This document shows, in pieces, positions 22,892 through 35,258 of a stretch of 64,000 bases of DNA. Numbering within the stretch: position 1 is the stretch's first letter; every line of letters starts with the position of its first letter. The translations under genes were made by a program, and so were the position numbers. The notes under the pieces are model-generated. The model had not been told where the DNA came from. It searched no databases and saw only the letters and a list, made by a program, of their open reading frames with translations. The DNA is from Diphasiastrum complanatum (lineage: Eukaryota > Streptophyta > Lycopodiopsida > Lycopodiales > Lycopodiaceae): NCBI GenBank assembly GCA_029204225.1, contig CM055092.1, forward strand, positions 100,840,433 through 100,904,432. Direction: 5' to 3'.

Positions 22892-24422
22892 ATCTGAATC
22901 TGAAAAAGCAATCAAAGTCAGATCTTCTCCTTCATAGAATAGTCCATAATCCAAGGTAGAAGATATATACCTCAAGACTCTTTTAGCCAACTTCCAGTGA
23001 TATAACTTAGGATCCTGCATGTGTTGACTTAGCTTATGAACACAAAAGCTTAGATCAAGCCTAGTCACTGTTAACCAAATAAGTAAGCCAATAAGACTCC
23101 TATAAAGAGTGATGTCCTCAAAGGATTTTTCATCATCTTTAATAGGAAATTTTACAGTGTGCTCCATAGGTGTATCTATGCCTTTACAATTCTCCATATG
23201 GAATTTCCTGAGCATGGAAAGTGCATATCTACTTTGGCTTATAAATGCATGACCTTTTCAAAAATATATTTCAAGGCCTAGAATATAGTGAAGAACTCCT
23301 AAGTCTTGCATCTTAAACTCAGTACCAAGTGCATGCTTAGTTTCTTCAACTAACTTCTCATTGTTTTCACAAAGAATGATATCATCTACATAGATGAGGA
23401 GAATAATTACAAAGTTATCTACAAACTTATAATACAGAGAAGGGTCATATTCACTTAGACAAAATCCGAGTGATATGAGATAGGAATTGAGCCTTGCATA
23501 CCAAGACCTTGGTGCCTGTTTCAGTCCGTACAGACTTTTGAACAAAAGACAAACTTTTGATTCATCACCTTCCTTCACAAAACCTGGAGGCTGCTCCATA
23601 TAAATCTCCTCCTCAAGGTAACCATTGAGAAATGCATTAGAAACATCAAGCTGGAACATACTCCATTTGTGAAAACATGCAAGAAAGATGAGTATTCGAA
23701 TTGTTACCATCTTTGCAACTGGTGCAAAGGTATCTTCATGGTCAAGACCTTTGATCTGTGAATAGCCTTTGGCACAAAGTCTTGCTTTATACTTATTGAT
23801 AGATCCATCATGATTATACTTGATTTTGAATACCCACTTACATCCAATCACAAGCATGTTGTTTGGTGGCTCCACAAGCTCCCATGTTTGACATCAAGGC
23901 TTCAAATTCTTGGGTCATTGCTTCAACCCACTATTTGGATTGAAAAGCTTCTTGGACATCCTTAGGCTCTCCATCTGATATAAAAAGTGCATGATAGGAA
24001 GTTTCACCTTCCAATTGCAATCCTTCTTCATCATATGTGAGCCTCCTTGGCTCAGATCTTGCTCGTGTAGATCTTCTGGGTGTGGTAGCTTGAATTTGCT
24101 CCTCCTCAAGCCTCGGCCTCACCTCTTCTTGAACAGCATCAAGATTGATGATTGATCTTGCATGAGTCTCCTTGATCTGTGCATCATCCAAGCTAAACTT
24201 CTAATTGGTTCAAGACTGTTTCTGGTGAGCTCAAACGAGCTATTAAGGCCAATACTAAGCAGCAGTTCGATGTCGGCTCTTTATTGTCCCTTTTAGCCGC
24301 TTCTCACTTAGAAAATAGAATCCATGACTTCCACCTGGATTCTGTGCTTTCGGTCTACGAAGAAGCACCGGCTGAGTCATCTCACCAGGCCTCAAGTTCT
24401 CATAGTTGTCGTCGTCCATGCA
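22892..24422 (-). repeat. Inverted repeat arm B
   Basis: Reverse complement of 14584-16098; the spacer between the arms is about 6.8 kb. The differing block is 24211-24325 here. Its inner end is at the copia RNase H start (FSDSD), where the other arm continues and this one stops. Confidence 0.85.
22905..24191 (-). pseudogene. Copia RT, inverted duplicate of C3
   Basis: This holds the same reverse transcriptase as at 15115-16140, reading from 24191 down to about 22905: linker piece (24191-23931), then RT with YVDD. It is split by a TGA near 23257 (in the I-Y-F-stop-K-G-H sequence) that the plus-strand copy does not have. The shared stop after SK and the shared frameshift before EPPNNM show both copies descend from one already inactive sequence. 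RNase H is missing after FSDSD because the duplication ends there. No LTR follows; the reading runs into the T/G-rich tract. Confidence 0.88.
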
Positions 24423-24443
24423 GTGAGATTCCAAACCTACGAT
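24211..24443 (+). pseudogene. N-terminal piece of the Pro-rich/coiled-coil ORF
   Basis: The plus-strand frame from about 24213 to the TAG near 24443 reads GELKRAIKANTKQQ, then LLSLLAASHLEN, then VYEEAPAESSH. The last part equals the start of the minus-strand ORF at 14740. It therefore adds about 35 residues upstream that are missing from the 14-kb copy. The frame is cut off where the gypsy RT relic begins. Confidence 0.5.
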
Positions 24444-24815
24444 AGCGAATGAATATCTTCTCAAGGGCTTTGAGGTGCTTGTCTATAGAAGAATGTACAC
24501 CCAAATCATCGAGATAAATCTCAACAATTTGATGTAACAAATCTTGAAACACCATTCGCACGACGTGTTGGAACGTGGAAGGGGCATTGCATAAGCCAAA
24601 AGACATGACATTATAAGCATAAACGTCGTCTTCCGTGTCAAAGGCAGTTTTGTGTCTATCTTCTAGAGCAATTTGGACCAAAAAATAGCCACTAAACCCA
24701 TCTAAGAAGCTGAAAGTTTGAGCTCCTGCCATTTCCTCAAGGATCTGCGTAGTTAAGGGTAAGGGAAAATGGTCTTTCTTTGTAACCGCATTAAGGTTTT
24801 TGAGATCAACTCAAA
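24423..24815 (-). pseudogene. Ty3/gypsy reverse transcriptase fragment
   Basis: The minus-strand reading gives the RT palm of a gypsy element: DLKNLNAVTKKDHFPLP near 24800, then FLDGFSGY, FDTEDDVYAY, MSFGLCNAPSTFQ and the catalytic Y-L-D-D (about 24505), ending in the thumb. The usual start of this block is R-x-C-x-D-Y-R; here the frame opens after it at the LTR boundary near 24815. It is truncated on both sides, by the inverted repeat arm and by a copia LTR. It differs from the chromodomain gypsy elements at 49-57 kb. Confidence 0.85.
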
Positions 24816-25011
24816 AATGCCAATACACTAAATTCTTGTACTTTTGCCATTCTCTGTTGCTTAGCATGCTAGATTGTGGTTAAGCCATAACTTTTGTACT
24901 AGATCTTGCTAATCAATCTAGAATCAAGTTATTGTGCTAATCATAAAGCTTAATTAGATCCATCATACTTGTGGATCTTTCCCACACGTGTGAATTCTGG
25001 AAATTTTGTCA
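24816..25011 (+). repeat. 5' LTR of copia C5, 5'-truncated
   Basis: This matches the last about 160 bp of the 3' LTR (32335-32490): shared AGCATGCTAGATTGTGGTT, ATCAATCTAGAATCA-type and AAAGCTTAAT words. It ends in GTCA directly before the PBS. About 600 bp of the LTR upstream is lost at the junction with the gypsy RT fragment. Confidence 0.8.
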
Positions 25012-25024
25012 TGGTATCAAAGCC
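25012..25024 (+). promoter_or_regulatory. Primer-binding site of C5
   Basis: TGGTATCAAAGCC, one base from the consensus initiator tRNA-Met complement, directly follows the LTR. Confidence 0.8.
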
Positions 25025-25781
25025 AAATTAAGCTTTGCATGCTAACATCTCTGATTGTACAAGAAATTGAGAGCTAAATCAAGCAAAAAAGCAGTTTGAC
25101 ACTTTTGCTCACCTTTCTTTGAAGTGTGTTTGGATCAAATCGGATTTGGACTGAATTTTTAGACCTGAAAAGTGGTAGTACGGAATTCGGGAATTCCGCA
25201 CGTGTGAAAATCGGATATTTTCATTCCCTTCTATCTCCTTGCTTGTAGATCCAAAGATAGTGGTGTTATAGCTTGATGGAAAGCTTATGATGTGTATTTT
25301 CCATAAAAATTAAAATCAAATCAATCTGATATGTCAATCAAGAGTTATAGGCTCTTAAAGAGGATAGGGATAGGTCCAAAATCCGAGTGACAACATTTTG
25401 ATTTGATTCAACCTTGCTTTGTTCTGAAACCATTGTTTTGAGCATCCTACACAAGAAAGTGAAGATCAAGACTAAGTTTGAAGTAATTGAACACCTTTGA
25501 GCCTTCTGAGTGTCAATAGTGTTTTCTTTGAAAGCATTTCACATGTGCCAAAAGTAGGGTTCAAACTTGCCAAAGTGTATCAATCCACTTTGTGTGTCTG
25601 ATCTAGATAATCTTGTCTTGTGGAATATTTGAGATCCATCTCAAATATAGTTGCAAGTGTTTCACATAGGAAGGTAGTACATCCTTGAAAATACCTATAG
25701 TGAAAGAGAGCAACAACATTAAGTCTGATTGGAACAAGCTCAAACATATTGTAGTCCAATAACTAAGAAGTCTTCATCTAA
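25025..25781 (+). other. Untranslated leader of C5
   Basis: About 760 bp between PBS and gag start, without coding frames. It contains CCGCACGTGTG near 25196, a G-box type palindrome. Confidence 0.6.
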
Positions 25782-27681
25782 ATGGCACCTCTGGGAGGAT
25801 ATCTTCTAGAAGCAAAAGAAAGACTAAATACTTCAAATTATTCAATTTGGAAGTTCAAAATGGAGTCTATTCTGATACTCTAGGATGTTATGGACATTGT
25901 GCTTGGTGTTGAGGAGGAGCCTCAAGCACAGGTTGAAATTCCTAAGCATTGGAAAAGAGCTAGAATGGCTCTACATTTTGACATGAATGTATCTAATGAA
26001 ATTTTGAGAGAAATAGGATCTTGCACCACAGCTAAAGATGCTTGGGATACACTTAAGTCCATCTATGAAGCAAAGCATACTTCTAGAATACTCACTCTTA
26101 GAAATCAGATTTTCCAAAGTTTTCAAAGAAGTGAGGAGAGTGCATCAAACTATGTTCAGAGAGTTAAAGATTTACATAGAGAGCTTTCCCGTGTTGGTGT
26201 TACTACTAACCAAGATGAGCTAGTTCAAGTCATTTTAAATGGCTTGAAAGATGACTATGATAATCTTGTTCAGTCTTTTGCCATTAAGGAGGAGTTGCCT
26301 AATCTAGAAACTCTCCAAGGAATTCTTATTTCTGAAGAATCTAGGCAAAGCTATAAACTTTCCAGGATGAACAAACTCGGGCATGGTGGAAGTGACAAAG
26401 CCCTCTTTGTCAAGGACAAGCATAAAGGAAGGAGTAAGAACCAGTTTTCTCAAGCATCCAACAAAGACAAAGCCAAAGATCGAGACAAAGATGGTGAAGA
26501 GAATGATTCATCTCATCTCTCTACTTCAAAGACCAAGAAGAAGAAAGTGAAGTGTTTCTTTTGTGGCAAGAAGGGGCACTATGCCTCTAATTGCTTTAAG
26601 AAGAAAAACCAACTCAAGCAAGCAAATCTCTCCAAAGAGATTGAAGAAGATTTTGTTGCAAGTGATGGAGAAGGATCACTTATGGTGTCTAGTTTTTCTT
26701 CATCACCTTTCAAGAAAGATGGAGCTTGGTACATAGATAGTGGAGCTTCTTCACATATGTGCTGTTCAAAGGAGTCTTTTGACTCAATTGTACCTTACAA
26801 AGGACTTAAGAGATCTATTTACACCGCTAATGATTATGAATGCTCTATAGAAGGAATTGGCAACATTCCATTAAAACTTGCTTCTCCAAAAGTTCTTGCA
26901 CTTTCTAATGTTCTTTTCATTCCAAAACTTACAAAGAACTTGATTAGTGTGGGAAAGTTGCTTGATAATGGTTGTGATGTAAAGTTCAGCTCCAATACTT
27001 GCTTTATCAAGAAAAATGATGAGATCCTAGCCGATGGATCTAGATGTGGTGGAATTTTCAAGTTGAATTCTTATGAGAATGCAAACCTTTGTGAAGTTGC
27101 TTTGTTATCTAAGGAGGAGTTGTGGCATAGAAGGTTGGGGCATCCTAACTTTAAATCTATGTCTTCTATGATCAAGAAAGTGAAGGCTATTGGTCTTCCA
27201 AAATCTCTTTCCAAAGATTTCAAGCCTTGTGAGACTTGTGCTATTGCAAAATCACATAGAAAGCCATATCAGAAGTCTTTTATCAAGACTACTCATCCTT
27301 TGGAGCTGATACACGGGGGATGTTCATTTTTTCTCTTCTAAAAGTATTGGTGGTGCAACATGTTTTGTCACCTTTATTGATGACTTTACTAGATATACTT
27401 GGTTGTATCTACTTTCTTCAAAAGCTATGGTATTTGATCACTTCCTAATCTTCAAAGCTTATTTTGAGAAACAATTTTCTTTCAAAGTTAAAGCTTTAAG
27501 ATGTGATGGATGAGGTGAATACATCTCCAACAAGTTTCATGAATATTGTGAAGGTGAAGGAATAAAGAGAGAATTTTCTTGTGCTTATTCTCCATCTCAA
27601 AATGGAGTTGCTGAGAGGAAAAACAGATTTTTATGTGAATGTGCTAAAGCAATCCGAGTTGAAGCTTCTTTGCCTATTGAA
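25782..27681 (+). pseudogene. Copia C5 gag-protease-integrase (first part)
   Basis: The polyprotein starts at ATG 25782 (MAPLGGYLLEAKERL, N-Y-S-I-W-K-F-K-M). A TAG at 25881 interrupts it; the frame is then open to 27341. Domains in order are UBN2-type gag (to about 26400), a Lys-rich linker, and an intact zinc knuckle CFFCGKKGHYASNC at 26552. The aspartic protease has DSGASSHM at 26736, and the pre-integrase HHCC region has LWHRRLGHPN ... CETCAIAK. A one-base frameshift near 27318 hits the first integrase Asp block; the frame resumes with D-V-H-F and TFIDDFTRYTW. The second Asp (LRCDG) is followed by TGA near 27513. The catalytic Glu block NGVAERKNR is kept at about 27603. A foreign 1.9-kb segment interrupts the gene at 27686. 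Confidence 0.9.
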
Positions 27682-27685
27682 AGAT

Positions 27686-29612
27686 TTTAACTGCATTCAC
27701 ATCATAAATAAGGAGATTTTTGTGAAAATGAAGCCACCAGGCCTAAAAGTTGATTTGGAAGTGCAAGACTATTTATTGATAGCTTTACATTGCTTGCATC
27801 AGCTGAAAGTGAGAATGCACTAGATGATATGTCATTCGGTTTCATCAATGTGACATGTGGCTATAACAGTACAAGGTCTTTGTTTGCCAATCCTTGAAAC
27901 ATAAACATTGTGCTTCATGTTGATGCAACTACAAAACCCAAAAGCTAATGAGCATAGAAAGATATTTGGAAACCCTACATAAGCTATGGAGCCGTCAGAA
28001 ATTAATAGCATTTCAGTTCCTTACTATAAGAGTCGAATTGTTATCAGGCCTCTGAAAGTTTCAGTCCTAAACCCTTCCCTCTGCAGTTTTCAGAATACAT
28101 GCGGATTAGAGTTTCAGAATACTCTTAAGTAGTGGGCCTCATTTTAAACAGGTTGGAAATACAAAAGCATAGCATAGCTAGTGTAACTCAGGTAGCTCAA
28201 ATATTAATAGAGTCAGAACTTAAGTTAGCTCAAGTCACAGTTAGAGTAAGGAATTTTCCTTTGGGAGAGGCTTCAGTGTCATCAATATTTAACACAATTG
28301 TCAGCTCATTTGAAATTGAGATCCGTTTCTTTCTCCCCTATCATCTCTGGTCTCGATGTGCTGGTTTGAAAATTGGCCCGTAACTTCATATTGAAGTACT
28401 TTTTGGAAAAGCTGACTCTTTTCCATACTTTGGAGGCTACTGGCTGGATTCCTGGTTTTCATTGCAGGAACAGTTCATCCTTCGCCATATCCAGCCTTCT
28501 TTTGAGGATCTTTCAAATACCACTGTTTTATAATGCTTCATCTATCACGATAGAATTGAATATAAACTGAAACTGACCACAAATAACCTTGAACCATATA
28601 TGGAGTACCACTACATTGTCAATGTGCCTTCCAGCAAGTTGCAGCCAACTCCAGTCTTCGAAGTATCTTTTATTGATACGACATAGAATTTACAGCCAAT
28701 TGCAAAACTCAACAAGACTAGAATCAGCTCCAATCCAATCATCTAAAAATCATCACTTAAATTCTTTCTCTAATCTATCTCTGTGTAGCCAGCTATCCTT
28801 ACCATAGCTACACATTAACTCTTCAGCAGCATGTTTTACCACTTTGAATACTCATACAGCTTGCTTGTTTCATTCTTCAGTAGTTCAAGCATTCCAAGTG
28901 TACAAGGCCAAGCTTGAGTTCTTTGATTAAATATAAATTTCAATGAGGATAAAAATATCAAAAAAGTAGCATTTGTCACTTCTTGTGTAATAGTTATGTC
29001 AATTATACGTGGTTTGCAACAATCTTTCATCTGAGGCATGATTGGTTCCTGTTGGATTCATTCTTTTTCTCTTGGATTATGCTTCATAGTTAGATCTATT
29101 TTTCATTACTTCCTCCTATTGGTTACATCTCCACCATTTCTTGATACTACTTTTAATAGAAGCTATCATCAAAGGCATGATTGTTACCTGGTGTTCTTTT
29201 CCTTCAACTATCCTTCAGACTGAGTTTAATCTACTTTTTGTTCATTTCCCTTATTAGTTACAATCACCACCAGCTTCACTTACTATTAATAGCAACTCCA
29301 TTATGCCACCTGATCTAATTCTGAGCTCTTTCCAAATGGTAGATCAGAGCCTTGAGGGATTTCTCGTTGGTTCTAAGAGAATCTCGCTCAAGTTCCAATT
29401 CCCTTGATTTGAGCACCAGGCGCTGTCTGTCTGCCTGGTAGCTTGCTTGGCCTGACTTCCATGTTTCCCCCACCACCCTTTCTGATCACTCATTTCTCTC
29501 CTTCAATATCGGCCACCTTCCACCAAGGTTGCATCGAACCGCGGTTCGAACCGCCTTTTACGGTTCGAACCATCGAATCGTTTGAACCCGGTTCGAAACA
29601 TTCGAACCGTTC
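27686..29612 (+). repeat. 1.9-kb copy of 41053-42973 inserted in C5 integrase
   Basis: The segment is about 99 percent identical by eye to 41053-42973, with small indels. It carries non-coding sequence, exon-like pieces of the minus-strand coiled-coil gene, the 5' junction of the LINE, and the first about 90 bp of the hAT element with its flanking CCTTCCAC (29516-29523). It is flanked by a duplicated piece of the copia integrase, 27631-27681 and 29613-29663 (51 bp, four differences, all transitions). It has no transposon ends of its own, so it looks like templated filler copied during break repair. Confidence 0.88.
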
Positions 29613-31688
29613 TTATGTGAATGTGCTAAAGCAGTTCGAATTGAAGCTTTTTTGCCTATTGAATTTTGGGGAGAAGCAATAAATTGTGCAAATTATTTGT
29701 GCAATAGATTATCTCTCAATACTCTTGCAGGAAGATCACCATATGAAGTCTTGTTCAAGAAAAAGCCTAAGGTTGAACACCTTAGAGTTTTTGGGTGTAC
29801 TTGTTTTGTGGATATTCCCTTGGAAACAAGGAAAAAAGATGATCCAAATTCAAGCAAAGGGATCATGGTTGGGTATTCATCCAACAAGAAGGCATATGGA
29901 ATTTATGTTCCCTCTACCTCAACCACAATTGAGAGTAGAGATGTTATATTCCATGAAAACCAGAATTTATCAAACCAGAGTCTCAAGAAGGATCTCATGG
30001 TGTCTCTCTTGAAGATTATCATGGAGGGATGGGGCCGAGAATTGAGGAGTCACCACGAATCTTCTCACCTAGAAGATCACTAAGAGAAAGATTCGAGTCT
30101 AAGAAGCTTTCTTATGGTGAGAAAGGCAAACAAATGGATCTTGATTCCACTAGTTATGCTTATTTTATCTCACATGAAAAGCCAAAGGATGTTCAAGAGG
30201 CACTCGATTCAAAAGAATGGTTTTCAGCCATGAAGCAAGAATATGATGCTTTGATAACCAGCAAGACATGGGAGCTTGTGGATCTTCCATCCAACAAGCA
30301 CATTATTGGATGCAAATGGCACAATCAACAAATCAAGATGGCACAATCAACAAATATAAGGCAAGACTTTGTGCAAAGGGCTTTGCCCAGATTTATGGAC
30401 TTGATTATGAAGAAACATTTGCACTTGTTGCAAAGATGTTATCATATCCATTGCTTGTTTTTTTCAAATGGAGAATGTTCCAATTAGATGTCTCAAATGC
30501 TTTTTTAAATGGATATCTAGAAGAAGAAATCTATATAAAACAACCACATGGATTCACAAAGATGAGTTTAAAGTATGCTTGCTCTTCAAGAGTCTTTATG
30601 GACTAAAGCAAGCACCAAGATCGTGGTATGCTCGACTAAACTCTTTCCTTATCTCACTAGGATTCATTCTTAGTGATTATGATCCTTCCTTGTATATCAA
30701 GTTTTATGATAGTGATATTGTCATTTTACTCATTTATGTTGATGATATTATCATAAGTGGAAGTAGTATCAATTTAGTTGAAGAAACTAAAGTTGCACTT
30801 GGAGGAGAATTCAAGATGCAAGATCTTGGAAAACTTCATTACATTTTAGGCTTAGAGATTGACATGCATAATGATAAAGCTTTTATTTGTCAATCCAAGT
30901 ATGCTCTTTCAATGTTAAAGAAATTTAATATGTTAGATTGTAAGAGTATTGATACTCCAATGGAGCAAAATGTGAAAGATCCTAATAAAGGTGATGAAAA
31001 TCACACTTTTTAGGAGTCTTATAGGCTCCTTAATTTGGCTTACTATAACTAGACCTGATATCAGTTTTAGTGTTCATAAGTTAAGCCAAGCTATGAAAAA
31101 TCCTACAATTCATCATTGGAAAATGGCCAAAAGGTACTTAGGTACATATCTTCATCCTATGATTATGGTTTATTATACAAGAGTGAAGACCTTTCTATGG
31201 TTGGATATTCTGACTCAGATTTTGCAAGTGATAAAATGGATCGGAAGTCTACAAGTGCATATGTGATTTATCTTGGAGGAAATTTAATATCTCGGCTTTC
31301 CAAAAAGCAAGATACCATATCTCTTTCATCTTGTGAAGCTGAATAAAAAGCACTTACTACTACAACAAAGGAAGTACTTTGGATCAAGAGGTTGCTTTTG
31401 GAGCTAAAGACTATCAAAGAAGATGATATACCATTGATCATGTGTGATACTATTTCAGCACAAGCCCTTGCAAACAACCCAATATTCCATACAAGGAATA
31501 AGCACGTCGAAGTTGCACATCACTCCGTGAGAGAGAAACTCATTGGAGGGGAAATCTATTTGGAGCACATCGACACATCATCATGTATTGCAGATTTGCT
31601 TACCAAACCTTTGAGCAAGAATTCTTTCATCAAGCATAGAGCCAATCTTGGATTGATTTCGAGATCCATATTCATGTCAACATAGACT
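29613..31688 (+). pseudogene. Copia C5 integrase end, RT and RNase H
   Basis: The polyprotein resumes at the duplicated 51 bp: FWGEAINCANYLCNR, then the integrase C-terminal block LRVFGCTCFVDIP near 29780. Frameshifts occur near 30030, 30320 and 30560. RT shows QLDVSNAFLNGYLEEE (about 30480), LYGLKQAPRSWY (30596) and catalytic YVDD (30735). Near 30315 a short tandem copy of CACAATCAACAAAT replaces the expected K-W-V-F-K-I-K-Y stretch. RNase H runs from about 31010, with frameshifts near 31012 and 31135 and a TAA near 31345; its motifs YSDSDFASD, SLSSCEAE and TRNKHVEVAHH are recognisable. The end (31683) lies just before a polypurine tract. At least eight lesions make it non-functional. Confidence 0.9.
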
Positions 31689-31690
31689 AA

Positions 31691-31703
31691 TTTTCAGGAG
31701 GAG
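31691..31703 (+). promoter_or_regulatory. Polypurine tract of C5
   Basis: TTTTCAGGAGGAG directly precedes the LTR start TGTTGAAA. Confidence 0.8.
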
Positions 31704-32490
31704 TGTTGAAAATGGAAAATCATCTATCTTGACTTTTGGCTATGATAAAGTTTTTTCTACATGTATGTAATGTTCCATATTGAAAATGCCAAATTTGGCC
31801 TAGAGGAAACTCGAGCTACATGGTTATATGAGATCTAGTTGGTCAAGTACAACATGCATATAGAAGTTTGACATAGAAATGTCAATTATAGGCTTGTAGA
31901 AACACGAGTCATATCACATGCAAAGGTTGTAAGTGTTCCAAAGTGACATGCAAAGCATGCACAAAGTGTAATGGACACATGCATAGTGATTTGGACAATT
32001 CTAGTTTAGAAATTGCCACATGGTAAAAGTAGGTAGATAGATATGCATGTAAAGTGACATATGTCACTAGTTTGTTAGTTTGCACTTTTAGATGTGGAAC
32101 AAAGTAGATGAATGCTAGCTCTACCACGAGCTATTCCATCCACCATAAATGTATGAGGGTTCTCTCACAATTTTTGATGATGAACCAAGCACTGAAGCTA
32201 CTTCTTGTCAATTTGGATCTTCAACCTTGTATGCTTGAATTTTGCACTCTCTCTCTAACTCGTGGAGGAGGCTATTCTAATGCATTAATCTCTTTGTACT
32301 TTCATCATTCTTTATGAAAGTAACTATTCTTTGATTACTAGCATGCTAGATTGTGGTTTAGTCATAAATTCTTGAACTAAATCTTCACACTCAATCTAGA
32401 ATCAGGTTATGTGCTAAACACAAAGCTTAATAAAGATCTTTCACAATTGGAATTGGCATTCCACACATGTGAAACTTCTGGATTTCAACA
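31704..32490 (+). repeat. 3' LTR of copia C5 (787 bp)
   Basis: It starts TGTTGAAA and ends TTTCAACA, a perfect 8-bp terminal inverted repeat. Its U3 also holds several CATGCA/GCATGC words (31855-32050), as in C3, and its 3' part repeats at the truncated 5' LTR. C3 and C5 share polyprotein features and LTR architecture and are related families. Confidence 0.9.
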
Positions 32491-32999
32491 TCAATCATAG
32501 TCATGGAAAGAGAAATCACACTAGCAGCATGTAGCTACCAATCACAGAATCACGCAGACAGTACTGAGAGCCCAATAGGTATACTTATATGCTCTAAGGC
32601 CCATGCACCACTAGTAGTGCACCGTGACACCTTACTGGACACCTCTGCAGCCTATCCGGGCCACGCCATTCAGTTCCCTAATGACTCACTGAAAGACCCA
32701 TACCAACTCCACCACCATGTGTTTAGGCTTACAACCATTTATGACCATGTACACATAAGGGCCCCAATTCCCTTATAGTCACAATTAACTTACGGGTTGT
32801 TGGTATACTGATCCCTAGCGTGGACACGCTACCCGGTCATGGGCATGACACAGATCATCGCCTACATAAGAGATCCTATTATCGAATGATAAGGATACTC
32901 ACACATCTGCTCCTTCTCTTCAATCGTCTGAGGACATTGGTCCTTCGACAATTTGAGTCTTGGGTCTATCGGTGATGAGCTAATTTGCAAATCATCATA
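32491..32999. other. Non-coding sequence, richer in C
   Basis: Composition differs from the neighbours (frequent CCCA, CACC). A 91-codon frame has no domain. It could be part of an LTR; no ends were recognised. Confidence 0.35.
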
Positions 33000-33740
33000 T
33001 TATATCTGATTAAAACATTGTGAATGTATCTTTGATGAGTAATGTAAATCAACTTCTGTTTTATGTCTCTTTGAATTTGAATACCCAGACAACAATGAGC
33101 TTCGTCCAGATCGAGGTCATGTCAAATTTTGAAGACAACATTGATTTAGCTTCTTTTATTAGATCGATACTATTGTTGAAAAGTAGTGTGTCGTCCACAT
33201 ACAAAGTGATAATAATAAAAGAATGTTGCACTGACTTGAAGAAGACATTTAAAGAATTTGAAGTGCTTGGTTTATAACCGTGATCTATAAGAAAAGTGTT
33301 GATCCTTTGAAACCATGCTCTAGCAAATTGCTTCAAGCCATAAAGTGCGTGGAGTTTACATACGTGATTCTGTTTGACTTTGATATTATAACCTTCGGGT
33401 TGCATCATGTAAATATTTTCTTTGATAACTCCACTAAGATATGTTGTTTGTACATTCATTTGATGTACCTCTAAATCTGCTACGACAGCAAATGATAATT
33501 GAAGTCTGATTGAGAAATGTTTAGCTACTGGACTGAAAGTCTCAGTGTAGTCGACATTATGTACCTGAGAAAATCCTCTCACGACAAGCTTTTCTTCGAT
33601 CGATGCTTCCATCTACCTTGTATTTGATTTTGAGTATCCATTTGCAATGAACTACATCTTCTAGACATGAGAGTGATCCACTATTGGCTTGCTACAATTT
33701 TTTTCTCTCTTGACGATAGAGAGGACGAAAGGAATCCATA
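33000..33740 (-). pseudogene. Copia C6 reverse transcriptase relic
   Basis: The minus-strand reading gives a copia RT of a different lineage from C3/C5. It has VVRGFSQVHNVDY, TFSPVAK, MNVQTTYLSG (usual D-V-K-T-A-F-L-N-G changed), MMQPEGY, ALYGLKQFARAW and the catalytic L-Y-V-D-D near 33170. The start of the block lies near 33740 in another frame, after a stop. Beyond about 33060 the thumb is lost and the frame turns to unrelated sequence. No LTR, PBS or other domain is attached. Several active-site-neighbouring residues are changed, so it is an old relic. Confidence 0.85.
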
Positions 33741-34665
33741 ATGGAGTTGATTCAAATTTAAGTCAAAAATTTGCATCATACTTGCGAATAGGAGCAATAA
33801 AAAGTGGTACAATATAATGTTTGACAACAATATTGTGAAGTGGTGAATGTGCTTATGAGATTATTATCTCTCACCTTGTTTATCATTCCCTTGTGGGGTT
33901 AAGTAGGGTTGTTCAGACTTAAGGTAAAAAATCACTAGTTGGGGGGCAGCCATAGTGGTCATTAGGGTTAGGTCAATTTAGGATACTCTCTAGTTGGGGG
34001 ATGCTTTAGAGAGCTAACCTAAGACATTCTTTAGTTGGGGGGCTATCTTAAGAAACTAGTTTAGGTCATTTTCTCTCTCTAGAAGGGTGAGCCTTAGAGG
34101 TTTTGTTATGTAAGAGAACATAAGAATGGAGTGGATCAAACCCCACCACCACTATACTTCAATGTCTTTTAGGAGCCCTAACCCTACTAGTTGGGAAGCC
34201 ATAGTAGGAAGAAACCCAAAAAGACAACATTGGTGTTGTTGCCGCTCTATTTTCCCTCTCTTTGCATTTTTTGTTGCTACCTTTTTTCCTACTTGTGTTC
34301 TAACCTAATTTTTTGCAGATTCTGGACTCCATCTCGTTCCCCTCATTCTCACACACATCCATTTTTTTGGTAACGGGGGAGGAACCAAGTCCCTTGGTTC
34401 AAAAAATAGGGTTTATAGTCATTTATTTCATTTTTTGAATTGTTTTCTCATTTTTTGTATCAAACATGCATAACAGAACTCGCCGATCACTACAGAACCC
34501 AAACAGAGCCTCAAGAATTCAAATATCAAATTCGCGAATTTCTGTACGGCCAAAAAGTGCACCAATCAACTGTTTTGGCCCGTTTTTTGACAATGATTCC
34601 ATACCAAACCATCTCAGACAAATTCGCCCATCACCAAGAGTGCAGATCCCATAGTGCCCAATTCA
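33741..34665. other. Non-coding sequence with short G-rich repeats
   Basis: TAGTTGGGGG recurs three times (about 33935, 33990 and 34030) with related surroundings. No gene is visible. Confidence 0.4.
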
Positions 34666-35258
34666 TCAAACCATTGTGCGAATTCTCTGGAGTCTACCCT
34701 TGTAAAAAAACATCAACTCAAACATAAATTTTTCCAAAAAGTGGTACAGAAATGTGATTTGATCTGAAAGTAATTTCATCATCAAGTCATCAACATAAAG
34801 AGCAATCAAAGCAACCATACCATCAAAGCATAAGACATATAGATTTGGATTAGAATGTGTTCTCACCATCCCCTTTGAACAAAAGTAGGCATCAATCTTG
34901 CTATACCATGCATGTGGTGCCTGTTTAAGACCATAAAGCGCTTTCTTCAAGCGACATACTTTATTTTCCTGTCCCTTCGTTACAAAGCCTTCAGGTTGAT
35001 CCATGAACACCTCTTCTTCTAACTCACCATTTAGAAAAGTAGATTTCACATCCATCTGATGCAAAGGCCAACCAAAATGTGAAGCTAAAGCAACAAGTAG
35101 ACGTAGAGTATTCCACTTACATACTGGCACAAAGGTCTCCTCATAGTCAATGCCTTTACTTTGTGCATACCCTTTGATCACCAATCTTTCCTTGTGCTTT
35201 GCTATACTTCCATCTGCATGGTACTTAGTCTTGTATACCCATTTGCAACCAATGAAAA
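34666..35258 (-). pseudogene. Copia C7 reverse transcriptase (N-terminal part)
   Basis: The minus-strand RT begins near 35258 with [14 protein letters not shown]-like text and is open from 35184. It contains [53 protein letters not shown] and L-Y-V-D-D (about 34800). It then loses homology near 34730, before the thumb. It belongs to a lineage other than C3/C5, with W-N-T-L-R instead of the usual T-x-R-x-L. It lies directly after an RNase H fragment in the wrong order. Confidence 0.85.
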
